Positions 46,536 through 58,200 of a stretch of DNA of 64,000 nt are shown here, in pieces. The stretch comes from Monarcha castaneiventris obscurior. Its lineage: Eukaryota; Chordata; Aves; Passeriformes; Monarchidae. Position 1 is the first letter of the stretch; each line of letters starts with the position of its first letter. A program made the translations under genes and the position numbers. The stretch spans positions 11,878,501 through 11,942,500 of the forward strand of contig JAMPIT010000484.1 of NCBI GenBank assembly GCA_026261815.1, written 5' to 3'. The notes under the pieces are model-generated. The model was not told the DNA's origin, did no database searches, and saw nothing but the letters and a program-made list of their open reading frames with translations.

Positions 46536-47029
46536 AAAAATGAGGGCGTGATCAGGGCTGCCACTCAAGCACTTCGCAGTTCACATAGGACCTGGGTACA
46601 CCCACAACTTAAAAATGCCTTCGGTGGACTGGCATCTGCAAAGCCAGAGGAGGAACAGAGGAGGACAAAAGTGCATGTCTTGGAAAAGACAGATGCTGCC
46701 TCTCACTGAGAACCAAGGAGGCAGGGAAGGTGCTGTCCTTCCCGGCTCCAGAGAAGGCTGCGGGTCCTAGCTGTGGGCAGAGGGGAGACCTGATGGCTCC
46801 TGGGGCAGCAGCTGAATCTCACCCTTGTGCTGCAGGTGAGGGCTGTGATCACCAAATCCTCGCAAGGTCTGACACAGAGCCACACCTCTCCATCTACTTG
46901 TTTGCCCCAGGGTTGCAAACTCCCAGAGCCAGTGGTGGAGGCAACAGCACCCGCGTTTGGCTGAAATCAGGGAGATAAATACAGTGAAAGAGCCCGCAGT
47001 GGAATCAAGGTAGGAGCACCTGAGAGGCT

Positions 47030-47560
47030 GGTGCTGAGATCCCTGACCTGCGCTGGGCGTGCTGGGGTCCTGGCCGGCAGCTGCAGGAGGCGGTGCCACT
47101 TCTGGCCCGTCCAGAGTGGGCGATGGAGCCGGTTCCCGGCTGTGAGGGGTGACAAGAAGCCTCAGCTGCCCCCGGCCATGTCGCTCCGGCCACGTCCCCC
47201 AGCCCGCCATGACCGCGCGTCGCCGCCAGGGAGCGCCCGGGGCGCGCGGGAGGGGCGGGGCGGGGGCGGGGTCACGGCTTAGCCCCGCCCCGATGGCTGC
47301 AGCCTCACCCTGGCAACAGCGATTGCGGCCGGGCCCGGCCCGCTCCCGCCCGCAGGGTCCCGGCTGCGGCCCCGCTGAGGCGGCGGCACCGGGCTGGTTG
47401 TGAGGGGCCAGGGCCGCCGGCACCTGCGGGGTAGCGGGCACCTCGCGCTGCAGGGATCGGCACTGTGCCCTCCCGCCGCCCGCCGGGCTCTGGGGCGTGC
47501 AGTCCGTCTGCTGGGGTCACTTCAGGAGGTGGTTTGTCCCCGGGGTGATGGACGGAAGGT
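47030..47560. promoter_or_regulatory. Orphan CpG island between RPN1 and the putative RAB7A promoter
   Basis: CpG-dense DNA with a run of G-tracts at 47,248-47,271 (several overlapping GGGGCGGGG Sp1/KLF boxes, also quadruplex-capable), another GC box near 47,283-47,291, and a near-match to the RFX X-box at 47,304-47,317 (CTCACCCTGGCAAC). A plausible plus-strand donor GGAAG|GTGAGG lies at 47,558/47,559. It looks like an active promoter, but I recognise no gene attached to it. Confidence 0.6.
47248..47271 (+). other. G-quadruplex-capable GC-box array
   Basis: At least four runs of three or more G separated by single bases inside the orphan CpG island. It meets the usual G3-N1-7 quadruplex pattern and simultaneously provides overlapping Sp1/KLF sites. 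Confidence 0.7.
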
Positions 47561-50500
47561 GAGGGAAGGGCTGTGCCGTGATGCAGTGCCCGGGTGCCAC
47601 GGGACCGCCGTGGGATTTAGTGCCTATCTCTCTGATAAGGGCTGTCCCATTTTTCCTCCTGACCCCTTAAGGATCCACCTGGAACACGTTGTGTGGTCCA
47701 TGATCCTGTCCTCAGTGGCAGTGAAGTCTGGCGAGGAATTGTCACTGGCCACTCAGCACAATAAGGGAGTTTCCATCTTCACATGGAACAACTCCTCTTT
47801 CTCAGCTTGTTTTTGGCAAGGGAAGCACTTGCTGGTGTAGCTATGTAGGAGCTTGTTGTTCACATAGAGTTTAACCTGGATTTTAAAGCTTCAGTTTTGC
47901 AGGATCTGCCACGCACAGCAGGAAGTTGAGGATCCGACTGGCAGCAACAAGAGGGGTCATTTACAGATTGGCAGCTCTTTTGCTCCCTCCAGGAGCCCTG
48001 AGTTCAAGCAGTGAGATAATGCAGATTTCTCACCAGATTACTAAATTTTTGAATCCGCCAGCAGGGACTTTCCTGAATCATGCTCTGTGAAGTGCCAGCT
48101 GGGATTTACATTTCTCCAGCAAAGGCACCCCTGAGCCCCTGCCTGGCTGAATCAAAATCTCTGACCCAAGCCCAGTTGTTCATGGACCTCAGCATGTGTG
48201 GACCTCACAGTCAGCAGTGGCCCCGTCCCCAGAGACAACCTCATCATGCCCTGCCAGATGGCTGGTGGTGATTCCGTGCCATCGAAGGTCTCCCAAAGAA
48301 AGGGAGCATTAACCCCTTGTGAACAGCATTGGTCTGCAGCAGTGTATGCAGTCACTTTCCTGATAAGAAAAACATCAATGGTCAAGGAAAAAAGAAATGT
48401 GAGGATCTTGTGATCCTTTGTTCTTATTCCTTTCTCTGAAGGGTTGGGGTCCTCATACATAGCTCTCCTGCCTGCCTGCTAAGAAATGTTTGATAAGACA
48501 TTTGTGTTGTTTTTCCCTGAGTCAGTGAACTGATCCACTCCAACAGAAAGGATGACAGCCAGTGGCTCACTTAACCCCACACAGGTCACCCAGAAAGCAG
48601 CTAAAAGACAGAAGCCCAGCCCCAGCTCTGATGTTGGTGTCTGAAGCAATTGGGCAGAACAGATGTTCCTCAGGCTGGTGTTGTGCTGGGGTAGGTGGGA
48701 TAATGCATCTTCTGTAGCCTCATTGCTCACAGGTTGGTTGAGAACTTCACTGAAGGAGACAAACCCAGAGAGATCCTGTTTATCTAAACAAAGTGAGAGA
48801 TGCTGATTTCTATTTGCCAGAAATTCAGGCAGCGATATGGAGCCAGCCCTGAGTGCTGGAACAGAAGAACTGGGACTGTAACACCCACTTAGAAGCATTT
48901 CAGTTTAGGATTGTGCTTTGCGAGGCATACCTTCAATTTGGTGGCTCAGAGATTTGCAAACAGTGAGTCATAACTCCCTGGGGTCAGAAATGCAGCTGCT
49001 GAGGCACCAGGCATTGAAAAGTGTTGTCCAGGATAAAAGCAAAGCAAACCTGCCCACACACCCTTATCCTTCAAGGCTGAGTATCTTTGTCACAGTCTTT
49101 GAAAACATGCACTCAAAATTATACCAGCTTCTTGTGGTTACCATTGATACGGGATTTGCTTCTCCTTTTAGAGCAGACAAGAGGGGATTGCAAAAATCTG
49201 TCACTTGAAAAGAGTTGAAGCAGATAGATCTGAAGCTAATATGCAGCACCCCATGCTTGCAGAGAGGTGCCTGGGGTTTGAGGTGGGAATCCTGCTGTGG
49301 GACATGTCTGAGTCCTCCCCATGGAGGGTCCCAGAGGAACTCCCTAGGCCTCTGCAGACAACCCCTGTCTCTTAGGATTCAGGGTGGGCCTGCAGACCCC
49401 AGAGAGCATGCTGCATTGCAGCCACTTTGGTTCCTACCCACGGACAGCTGTCTTTGGGACATCTTTTGGCACTGACTCACTGTGAAGGAAGAGGCAGCGT
49501 GCAAGTCACCTGTCCCACAAAGTGTCCCACTCACAGAGGTCACGTGGCACCGGGCTCCTGTCCCATGACACATTCTGGGTCAACAACAGCATGACATGGC
49601 CACCTTTGCCACAAAACTCCTGGATGCAGAACTCACCTGTCTGGTCCACCCCATCACACAACACCCCATGCAGAGAGGAGCAGTGGCACCAGCTCTGGGT
49701 CCTACTGAGTGTTGCAGGCATTGCCAGCCATCAGCCTGTCCTGCCTGTCCTCATTGCTTCAAAGCCACTAACGGCATGAGCTGAGAGCTCTCAGGCTCAC
49801 CAGATGTTCACTGTGAAGGCTTCAGTGCTTGGTAACAGCTCACAGAACCTGCTGCTTTGGTAACACACTCCTCATGCAAACCCTCGATCCCTGAACGAAG
49901 GCCAGATCTGCAAAGGCCTGTGCAGTTCTGTGCTGGCTGTTCACCTCTCTGTACCTATTTTTATACCATTCCTATGGTTTAAAAAGCCTTTCAGAAATGT
50001 CTGTGTTTAGAAGGACACGGATCTGACAAAGTAACTGACTCACTCTGGCCTCAGGGAAGTTACTTCACTCTGGATCATCTTCTCCACTTGAGTATGAGAA
50101 CAGTCATATGAAATTACCTGGCATACCTCCAACGCAGCTGTAAAAAATAATTAGCTGGTATTTAGGACTGGCTGTAAAAGTGGGAAGGTGGTGGTGGTGT
50201 TGGAGAACCTCTGTAGCTGGGGAGGCAGGACAGCTGGGAGACCTGCAGGAGGCCCAGGTGATTGTCACTATTTGTGTCACAGCCTCCTGGGTTTATGGTT
50301 ATAAATAGTTTGTGGATGCCTCTCTGGCCCTGAGCACAAAGTCTGGGACACAAAAACACCCCTTCCCCTGTGACACTTGACTCTTCCATGGGCTTTGGTT
50401 TCCACCAGTCTAGGCCCAGATAACTACAGTAAGCGCAAGGCTGTGCGGTACCCAGCTTACACCATGACCAGCACCCTGCCTGTCTTGCCAAGGCCAACAT

Positions 50501-52563
50501 AGATACTTGTCCAGGGATGTCCCCTGTGCTCAGCATGTTGTCCACAGCCTCTGCAGGAGGTTAACTCAAAGGCAGAGCAGGTGTTTGGACCTTCTCATCT
50601 CAGGGAGTGAGCTGGCGTCTAAGGGAAGGTGCCAGCATTGCCACCTCCCAGTATCAAAGAGATGACATCTCTGCAGTGGTCTTGTGGTTCTTGCTATTGA
50701 ACAGGGGGAAGCTGTGAAAATAGTCCAAAGCCATTTCTTTTATGTGTCTCTTGTGTCTGGTGTGAGGGGACTTGGCACAATCGGGCTTTGCAGCATTGCA
50801 GGTCGGCCCCACCCTCCCTGTGGGGCTCAGGCTTCCACGGCTGCATTTAGACCCTGTACTGGTGCTTTGTCTTTAAGATGTTCATCCTCCAGCAGATGCA
50901 TTTTCTCAGTGAGCACAGACATAATCCCTGCACTGTGTTCAATGTCCTCTGCACCACAGATTGGAGATCTGCCATGAGATAACGTGATTGCAGTTGCTTC
51001 CTATAGTTGGTATCTGGTGATCAAGTCTTGTCCAGAGCTACCTTTTCGTTTTCATGTGATGCTGCTCTATGACTTGGAAACTATCAGAGGGTTGCAAAGG
51101 TGAAAGCATTAGTAGATTACCCGAGCAGTATTCGTACTGCAGGCAGGGATTAGGGGACAGGGCAGGTAAAAGACTAGGGCTGCGCTCTTGCAAGTGGAAA
51201 TGCATAGCTGGTCATGCAATAGCAGATTTCTAATGAACAAAATGCCAGCAGAAGCAAGGGGAATCTGCTTTAGACAAGATAAATCAAAGCATGACAAACC
51301 TTGGAGTGCCAAAGCAACATTTTGCGTGTTTGCTGCATTTAAGTTCCCTTTTTTAATTTTCATATGTTAGATCATTATAACGACAATTTGAGGAAGCTGG
51401 TCTGGAAGGCCAAAGGTGACAAGGGAAAGCATTGCACAGCCAGCTGAGAGAGGACAGCTATACACAGGAAGCTCTGGACAGTCAGTTTTCGCTGAGGCAC
51501 AGCCACTGTAGGCTGGTGCTACATCTTTCTGGGCACAGAGGCAAAGAAGGGTCCCAGGGACTGCAGGACTCTGAAGAGCTGAAATGTGCTGGACAAGTAC
51601 CAGGGGAATAAGGTGACCTCTCCAAGTTTTTAATGTCACAGATGTCCAGGGGTGGGGTAGCTGTGTGTCCACAGGAGAGGGTGAATACATTAAGCAATGT
51701 GGGGAATGTCAGATGCTCTCGGCTCATGTCAAGCATCTGTAGGTGCCACAGCTGAGGTGATGTCCTCCCTGGGCCTCTCTGCAAGTGTTTTTGTACCGCT
51801 GTTCACTCCGTCATCTCATGGATGAGAAGGGAAAGGGAGGGGCCCTTTTGGTCGAAGGGCAAAAGCAAAGAGGTGGTGTGAGACATATAGTGTTTTATTG
51901 TCTCTAATTGCATCAGGAAGATTAGTAAATAGAGATTAGGTGACACAAAAGGAAGAAAATCAAAGCAGGAGACATTCTCACTTCCTGGTTTAGAGGAATG
52001 AGTGCATGAAATAGGTTGAGGTTTCTGCACCAGTAAATGTCTAAGGACCTGTTATTATAACCTCAGAGATCCACTCAGCTGTGTGAAGGCCCCTCAAGGA
52101 TAGAGAATAGATTTCTTTAGAGCAGTGTTACTGATTGGGAACGATTGGCATTGGGTTTCAAACGGATCCGTTTTTATGGGTTTTCACTGGGTTTTGATAT
52201 TTTACAGTTTCCTTCAGAGGCTGCTAAAACTCAGTGTGCTGGGCTGCTCTCTGCAGCACACTCTGGTGTCCCCGGGACACGTGTTTATTTTGATTTGGGG
52301 GCGGTGGGGCATGTCAAGAGCCACAACTCAATGCTTCCATTTGCCACCTCATTACCACCATCCTTCTGCTTTCACTCTGCCACTGTGAATGTAGCTCCCA
52401 TCCTGGACAGCAGGGACCTGTCTGCTGCCACTGGTCCTCTGGAGTGCCAGGATCTTTATGTTCTTCCAGGCAAGCAGGATCTTGTCTCACCAGCTTAAGA
52501 ATATGCTGTGTTCCCACAGAGGATTGGAAAGCAGTTGTTGGTCATGTCAGGAGCCACTACTAT
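47561..52563. other. Intergenic DNA, no gene recognised
   Basis: Five kilobases between the orphan CpG island and the solo LTR. It could host a transcript starting at the island, but I find no coding exon that I can defend. The minus frame at 48,479-48,898 has no recognisable domain. Confidence 0.45.
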
Positions 52564-52980
52564 TGTGCCAGTTTTGGCCAAAATCTAGCAATATATCCTC
52601 TGGGAGAAAGTCAGGTTACAACTACCCTTCCCCCACCAGGTTTGGGAAAAAATTCCTCGAAGGAAAGTGAAGGAGATAAAACCTATTTATTAACAAACAC
52701 ACAGGAAAAGGATAATAATACTAAATAGTAAAACCCCTCACTATAACGAGAAAACCTGGGAAGAAATTAAAGTTCTCTTGTAGGTGTGGCCCCTCCTTAG
52801 GCCCCCCTCCAGGCCTGAAGAAAAGTTCTCCTGATGTGTTCTGATGTTGTCGAAACAGTCCAGAAGAGGGAAAAAAAGAAAAAGTGGCACAGGAGCTTGG
52901 TCTGAAGTTCTGCATAACAAAGGTGTGTAGTAGGTGGTGCCAGGATTGCTCTGCAGTACAGGAGGAAATTTCACTCACAG
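52564..52980 (-). mobile_element. Probable solo LTR of an endogenous retrovirus
   Basis: Read on the minus strand, a block of about 417 bp begins TGTGAGTGAAATTTCC and ends CCAAAACTGGCACA, so it has TG...CA termini. It carries an AATAAA signal (plus-strand tttatt at 52,686-52,691) with pyrimidine-rich DNA on both sides, as expected for U3-R-U5. No internal gag, pol or env sequence flanks it, so recombination to a solo LTR is inferred. I find no convincing target-site duplication, so the boundaries are approximate. Its style resembles LTRs common in passerine birds. Confidence 0.55.
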
Positions 52981-53284
52981 ATTTTGTTTGCTTTTCATAT
53001 TGTGTAAAAAGAAAATTTTAAAAAGGGAAACTTTTAAGAAAAGAGAGCTGAGGAACACCCAGTAATTTGCCATTAATGTCTGCCCATAGCAGCCCAGCAT
53101 GTGGGTCTCCTGTTAAAGGCAATTGGCTGGGACAAGCCAGTGCTCTGCTCCACCAGCTGCTGATGTGCTGAGGGCTTTTCCTCTTTTCTCCAGTCTGCAT
53201 TTTAACTGGTACCAGGTTTTTCTGCAGCTCTTTGCATCCAGTGGGGCACCCTAAGAGCACTAATAAACTGTTGCTACAAGTTCC

Positions 53285-53697
53285 CTTCTCTGGAGCCTGG
53301 AGCTCTCTTATGAGGAGAGACTGCGGCAGCTGGGCCTCTTCAGTCTGGAGAAGACTGAGAGGGGATCTCTAATCCTTACAAATATCTCAAAGACAGGTGC
53401 CAAGAGGATGGTGCCAGACTCTTTTCGGTGGTGCCCAGCAACAGGACGAGGAGCAAAGGCCAAAAACTAAAACACAAGCAGTTCCACCTCAACAAGGGAG
53501 AATTTCTTCACGTTGAGGATGGCAGAGCACTGGAACAGCTGCCCAGGGAGGGCATGGAGTCCCGGGAGACATTCAAGCCCTACGTGGATGTGTTCCTGTC
53601 TCACCTGCTCTGGGTGACCCTGCCTTGGCAGGGGGCTGGGCTGGATGATCTCTAGAGGTCCCTTCCAACCCCAACAAGTCTGTGATTGTGTGATTTT
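53285..53697 (+). mobile_element. CR1 LINE, 5'-truncated 3' end
   Basis: Starts near the typical CR1 text GGAGCCTGGAGCTCTC and GAGGAGAGACTGCGGCAGCTGG, runs through GGCTGGATGATCTCTAGAGG and ends with CCTTCCAACCCCAACAAG followed by TGTGATTGTGTGATTT, the characteristic 3' octamer-like tail. Orientation is plus. CR1 is the dominant avian LINE and copies are usually 5'-truncated like this one. Interruptions in its reading frame show it is dead. Confidence 0.9.
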
Positions 53698-54299
53698 CTT
53701 TTTAAGGTTGCTGGAAGTAGCCTCGGTCCTCTATTGTCTTTCATTAGCTTTAAGAACACTGTTTTTCCCGTGGTTGCTTTCCTGAGCTCACGAGCGAACT
53801 AACCCACAGCAGTCACATTACTTGGATGACCACAGAAGAATATGCAAGTAACTGCCAAGTAACAAAATCAACTTGCTTTCAACAGAGTAGGAAATATGGA
53901 TTTCTCTTGTATCACTAGGATAATTGTTACCCCATGGAATAAGGTCCAGAGACTTCACAGAGTCCCATTTTATTGCCTGCACTACTGATCTTGGTGCTGG
54001 CAATTGCGGGGTTCATCAATCTGAATGTACATTCAACTGGCATTTTGTATCTTCTTTCCTGACAAGTGCTGTTGCTACTACCCCACTTCAGATTACAGCT
54101 GCGAGTAAAAATTTATAAATATTAAATATATATAGTCTAAAATGTAGCCTCTTTATTTCTAATAACAATAACTACAGTATTTTTTCACCTACTCATTCAA
54201 CTGTAGAGAACTCCGTTAGTTCGTCAACACATTTTAGAAGAGACCAAAGAAGAGATTTGTGCCTGTGTGTCCCCAGCCTTTATCTCTGAAAGCACGAAG
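53698..54299. other. A/T-rich DNA between CR1 and the CpG island
   Basis: Marked by an A/T-rich stretch near 54,108-54,190 immediately before base composition jumps to CpG-dense. No gene is visible. Confidence 0.5.
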
Positions 54300-55250
54300 C
54301 TTTCTCTGGCCCTTTCCTCCTCCCCTCAGCCCTGGGCGCGGTGTTCGCTGCCCTGCTGCGATGGAAGCCCGCGGGGGAGGCAGGTCCCTCCCCACGCCTC
54401 CCCTCCGTGCGGGCCCCGGTGGTACCACGAACATTTATTTTCCGACAAACAGGGAAATGGGCCCGCACGGCCCGGCCTCGGCGGCCCAACATGGCGGCCG
54501 GGCCCGGCGGTCACGTGGGGCCGGCGCGCGGTGACGTCAGGGCCCCGTGAGCGGAAGTTGCCGGGGAGGCGGAAGCGGGCGCGGGAGGCGGCGGGGCCCA
54601 TTAAAGCCGACGAGGCGGGCGGGGGGCGCAGCGATCGGGCCGGGCCGCGGCGGCAGCACCAGGTGAGCCCGGCGGCCCCCGCGCGCTGCCGGCGGGAACG
54701 GGGGCCGGCCTCGCCCCGGCTGAGGGGAGCCGCTTGCGGCCCCTCCCCGGCACCGGGGGGCCCGCGGCGGGGAGGTGGCGGGGGCGGCGCTGTCTCGGTG
54801 CTCCCGGCCGGCTCCGCACCGGGCCCGGCTCGTTTGCCCGCCCCGAGGCGGGCCCAGGCGGTCGCGCTGCCGGCGCCGAGCTCCCTGGAGCCGGGCCCGG
54901 CGCTGCCCTCGGGACAATACAGGGGGGTCTCCCCGGGAAGGGGCTCCTCCCCGAGGGCCTTTCCCGGGATGCGCGTTCCGCCAGGCCTTTGTGGAGCCTC
55001 CTGTGCTGAGAGGCTCGCAGAGGCCCGAGCAGAGCCTCCCGGGGAGGGAGCGCATTGTCTGTGGCGTGTGGGGCTGCTGTAGCTCCTCGCGGAGCCTGAA
55101 GAGGCTTCGGAGCAGTCGGTGGCCGAAGGAGGGCCGGGGCTGTGGCGGGGCGCTGGGTCGGGACGGTGAAGCGCTGCTCCGGGGGTTGGGGGGGGTTGCT
55201 TTTAGCATGAACCGGCAGCCTCGGAAGCAATTAATCTGCCCAAAGAGGCG
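54300..55250. promoter_or_regulatory. CpG island promoter, probably RAB7A
   Basis: Very CpG-rich DNA flanked by A/T-rich DNA. Motifs seen: ATGGCGGC (YY1 core) 54,491-54,498; GTCACGTGGG (E-box, like the CLEAR element bound by TFEB) 54,510-54,519; perfect CRE TGACGTCA 54,532-54,539; ETS-type CGGAAGT 54,552-54,558. No TATA box at the likely start. Assignment to RAB7A rests on conserved gene order next to RPN1, on divergent orientation and on the donor at 54,662. Confidence 0.6.
54560..54662 (+). other. RAB7A: Putative non-coding first exon of RAB7A
   Basis: A CpG-island exon ends in CACCAG|GTGAGCC at 54,662/54,663, a strong plus-strand donor just downstream of the YY1/E-box/CRE/ETS promoter cluster. 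In vertebrates RAB7A (late endosome/lysosome Rab GTPase) lies beside RPN1 in divergent orientation and its first exon is non-coding. I see no Rab coding sequence in the window, so the identity is inference from synteny. The 5' boundary is approximate. Confidence 0.45.
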
Positions 55251-58200
55251 GCCGAGGAGACTGGCAGTTATTGCGAAAGGAGCTGTCGGTGTGTGTAAAG
55301 CCTGAGTCAGTCCTAAGAAGTATTAGAGTGGATGTTAGAAGTGCTTTTGTCTATGAGTGTATAATAAGGTAAATTAAGTGATAGTTGCATTATTAGTTTC
55401 CATATATATATAGACTAATAAATATGGAAATGCTTGATGGTTGTACTTAAGACAATTGCGCTCCCTGTTAATAGAGGGGTTATTTTAGTAGTAAAAAGGC
55501 TGTCTTAATCTGAAATAGGATAGGAAACCTCAGCATCAAAATGACTATGTCTCACCTAGTAACTCCAAGCCTTTTGTTCTCAAAGCTGGAAATTTTAGCA
55601 TTATCTCCTGGAAAACTAGAAGTGTTTGCTGATAAGCAGAGCTGTTGGGATCTGTGTATGAGGTTTTTCTATGTAAACTGAGAACACGTGACAGAACGAA
55701 GTCTTCCCAACTGTAAGCAAGCTGATCTTTGTTTGACACTTGCTAGCGTGGAACCTTTAGAGCTTCCAGTACTTGTCACCGGCTGGCCTGTGCCTAACAC
55801 CCTGTGTATCCATGTGGGAACTGGGGCTGTGGGAAATGGAGAAGTCTCTTTTTAGGGGAATGGTATGTAAGTAGCTATGCCACGGTGTTTGGCTGGCTGT
55901 GACTTGAAGGTTGTGGTGGTACCAGTGGCGTGTGAATAGGAGCTGCAGCCTGGCTGTGCTTCCAGTAGAACCAGGCTGCTGGAGTCAGTGTACCCTGCTC
56001 TCTCAGAAGCTGAATGTGAGGTTAAAGTGGGTGGAGTCATTTGAATATTTCTTGTTAAATAATCAAGGCTCCGTTGCTGTACTTACTCAGGAAGAACAAG
56101 TATACTTGTCTCTCCCCCTCCCCCTTGTGACTCCCAACAGCTGACTGAACACATGACTTGCCCTCCATGCACTAATGAGTGGACCCACCATGCCTGGCCT
56201 GAGCCCTCAGAATTAAAGCAGCTCTAATACTGTTAACTTTCAAGTGCTGCCTTTTTTTTGGTTGCTTTTGGTTTTTTATTTTGTGGGGTTTTTTTTTCTT
56301 TTTTCTTTGTGCTGTTACTTTAATGCTCTACGTCTGGTGTAGAAAAGCTGTTAGATGGGTTAATCTGACCCCTCTAAAAGGAAAACTTCTGAAATCTGAT
56401 AGCAGTTTCTTGTTCTCCCAACGTGCAGTGCAAAATATAACTGGTAAGATGGAAAGGAGTAACTGTGTTAAACGTTCTTCTTCCCTGTGGTGTCATGCAG
56501 TGGTCCCTGTCCTCAAACTCAAATATACTGATAATAGTTCAGCAGAATCACAGAATATTCCAAGCTGGAAGGGACACACAAGGATCATTGCTGTTCAGTT
56601 CCTGGCCGTGTACAGGACACCCCCAACAGTCCCACCATGTGCCTGAGAGTGTTGTTCAAGTGCTCTTGAGCTCTGGTAGGTGTGGGGCCATGACAACTTC
56701 CCTGGGGAGCCTTGTCCAGTGCCCAGCCACCCTTTGGGTGAAGAACTTTTTCCCTATATCCAGCCTAAACCTGCTTTGACAAAGCTTCCTGCTGTTCTCT
56801 TGGTCCTGTCACTGGTCACCAGAGTGAAGAGGTGGGGAACAGGACACCCTGAGTTGTACCTTCAAGGTGCCACGTTAGGAATTTAAATAACTGTGTTGCA
56901 CAGTCTGCACTACAGCTATCCTGGCCCTCCTGCTAAAGCCAGGGAATCAAACTCTTTGAGTAGCACAGACCTATCACAACATTGATAAATCCTTAACTGA
57001 AAGTGGAAAATGTACAAGCTCTGCTCTGAAGTGACCTGGGGAAGATATGACTTTGCTTGGTTTGCTGCTCAGAATGAAAGCTTGTGAGCTGGAGGGTTAC
57101 CAGATTTATTTTCTGCAGCACCTTCTTAAAGCTCGTGTTTTAAGACACTTGTGTTGGAAGGTTGTGAGAATTACCTGTTGGAGCAAATCTCTGGCAAAGC
57201 TTGTCCTTGAGGAAACATGACAATTACAATCAAACCATCTGTGCAAAACTATAAATAGCTCTGTCTCTAACATGTATGGGATTTTGGTCTGACTTCTGTG
57301 TGAAAATGAGACTAGTTTATGCAGAACTTAACATTTGGCTGTAAACAAAATTTTCTGTGCTTGATTAGGGTGTTTTTAAATGCTGCATCGTGAGAGAGGG
57401 TTTGCAGGTACCTGGCTTGAGAATAAGGGCTATAAATAGGGCACTTGGATGTTTGCATTCTCTGAAACTGGTAGATGATGTGGGCTCACAGGTACTCACA
57501 GGCATGTCCCTGCCTTTAGAATACAGTGATTTTGTTCGTAACTGAAGTAAATTGAGCCTTTGTGAAACAAGTACAGAACCCTCACCTTGCATGTTACCAG
57601 TGTTTCCTTTATCTTCTGGGCTTCTCCTTGGCTATGACCTGACCTGCTCTGAAGTCCCTGTTACCAGAGCCTGATGGATCTAAGATTCCCTTGCAGAGCT
57701 GTAGAGTGGTTTAAAGCTTGTTGCCTCCATAGGAGGGAGTCCAGCTTAGACCTTACCTAAATGCTGAACTTGGTTGGGCACTAGCATGTGCTGCTTGTCC
57801 GACAGCAGTCTGGCATCCTTCAGATGCTGAAGTACTTCATTCTTGCACAGCATTGTCTTGATAATGGCAGTTTAATTGCCCGATGTGTTAGAGGTGAGTT
57901 GGCTTCCTTCTACAGCTTCCTAAAACTATCTTTTGTAGTTGCTGTGTAACAGTCTGCCTTCAGATATAGCTGTGACTGGAGATTGTGGGGATAAAAGGGT
58001 CACTGCAACATCAATCCAAACACGAGCTGTGCATCTCAAAACAGAATTAGGTATGGATAATTAATTGAATGACAATAGCTAATATACCATGCTTAGTTCT
58101 GCAGTGAGGGGCTCGATTGAAGGTCCCATTTCTCTTTGAATGCACCTTGAATAAAGCTTGCAAATGAGCGCTCAAGGTCAGGAGCTGCACATGTGCCGCT

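Larger units (their letters stand above)
42780..47029. other. Intergenic DNA upstream of RPN1
   Basis: Contains the RUNX/GATA/AP-1 cluster and two doubtful CR1 remnants. No coding exon is recognised; the 245-codon plus frame at 44,553-45,290 has no protein-like conservation cues and crosses ordinary G/C-rich DNA. Confidence 0.5.

Noticed and set aside
47400..47840. 146-codon frame crossing the end of the orphan CpG island
   Set aside because: It runs through the likely donor at 47,558 and has no similarity that I recognise.
48479..48898. 139-codon minus frame
   Set aside because: It has one hydrophobic stretch but no family resemblance or flanking exon structure.
54267..55305. Long overlapping frames on both strands (up to 271 codons) in the right-hand CpG island
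   Set aside because: Low-complexity Pro/Ala/Gly/Arg translations, mutually overlapping, no domain; explained by base composition.
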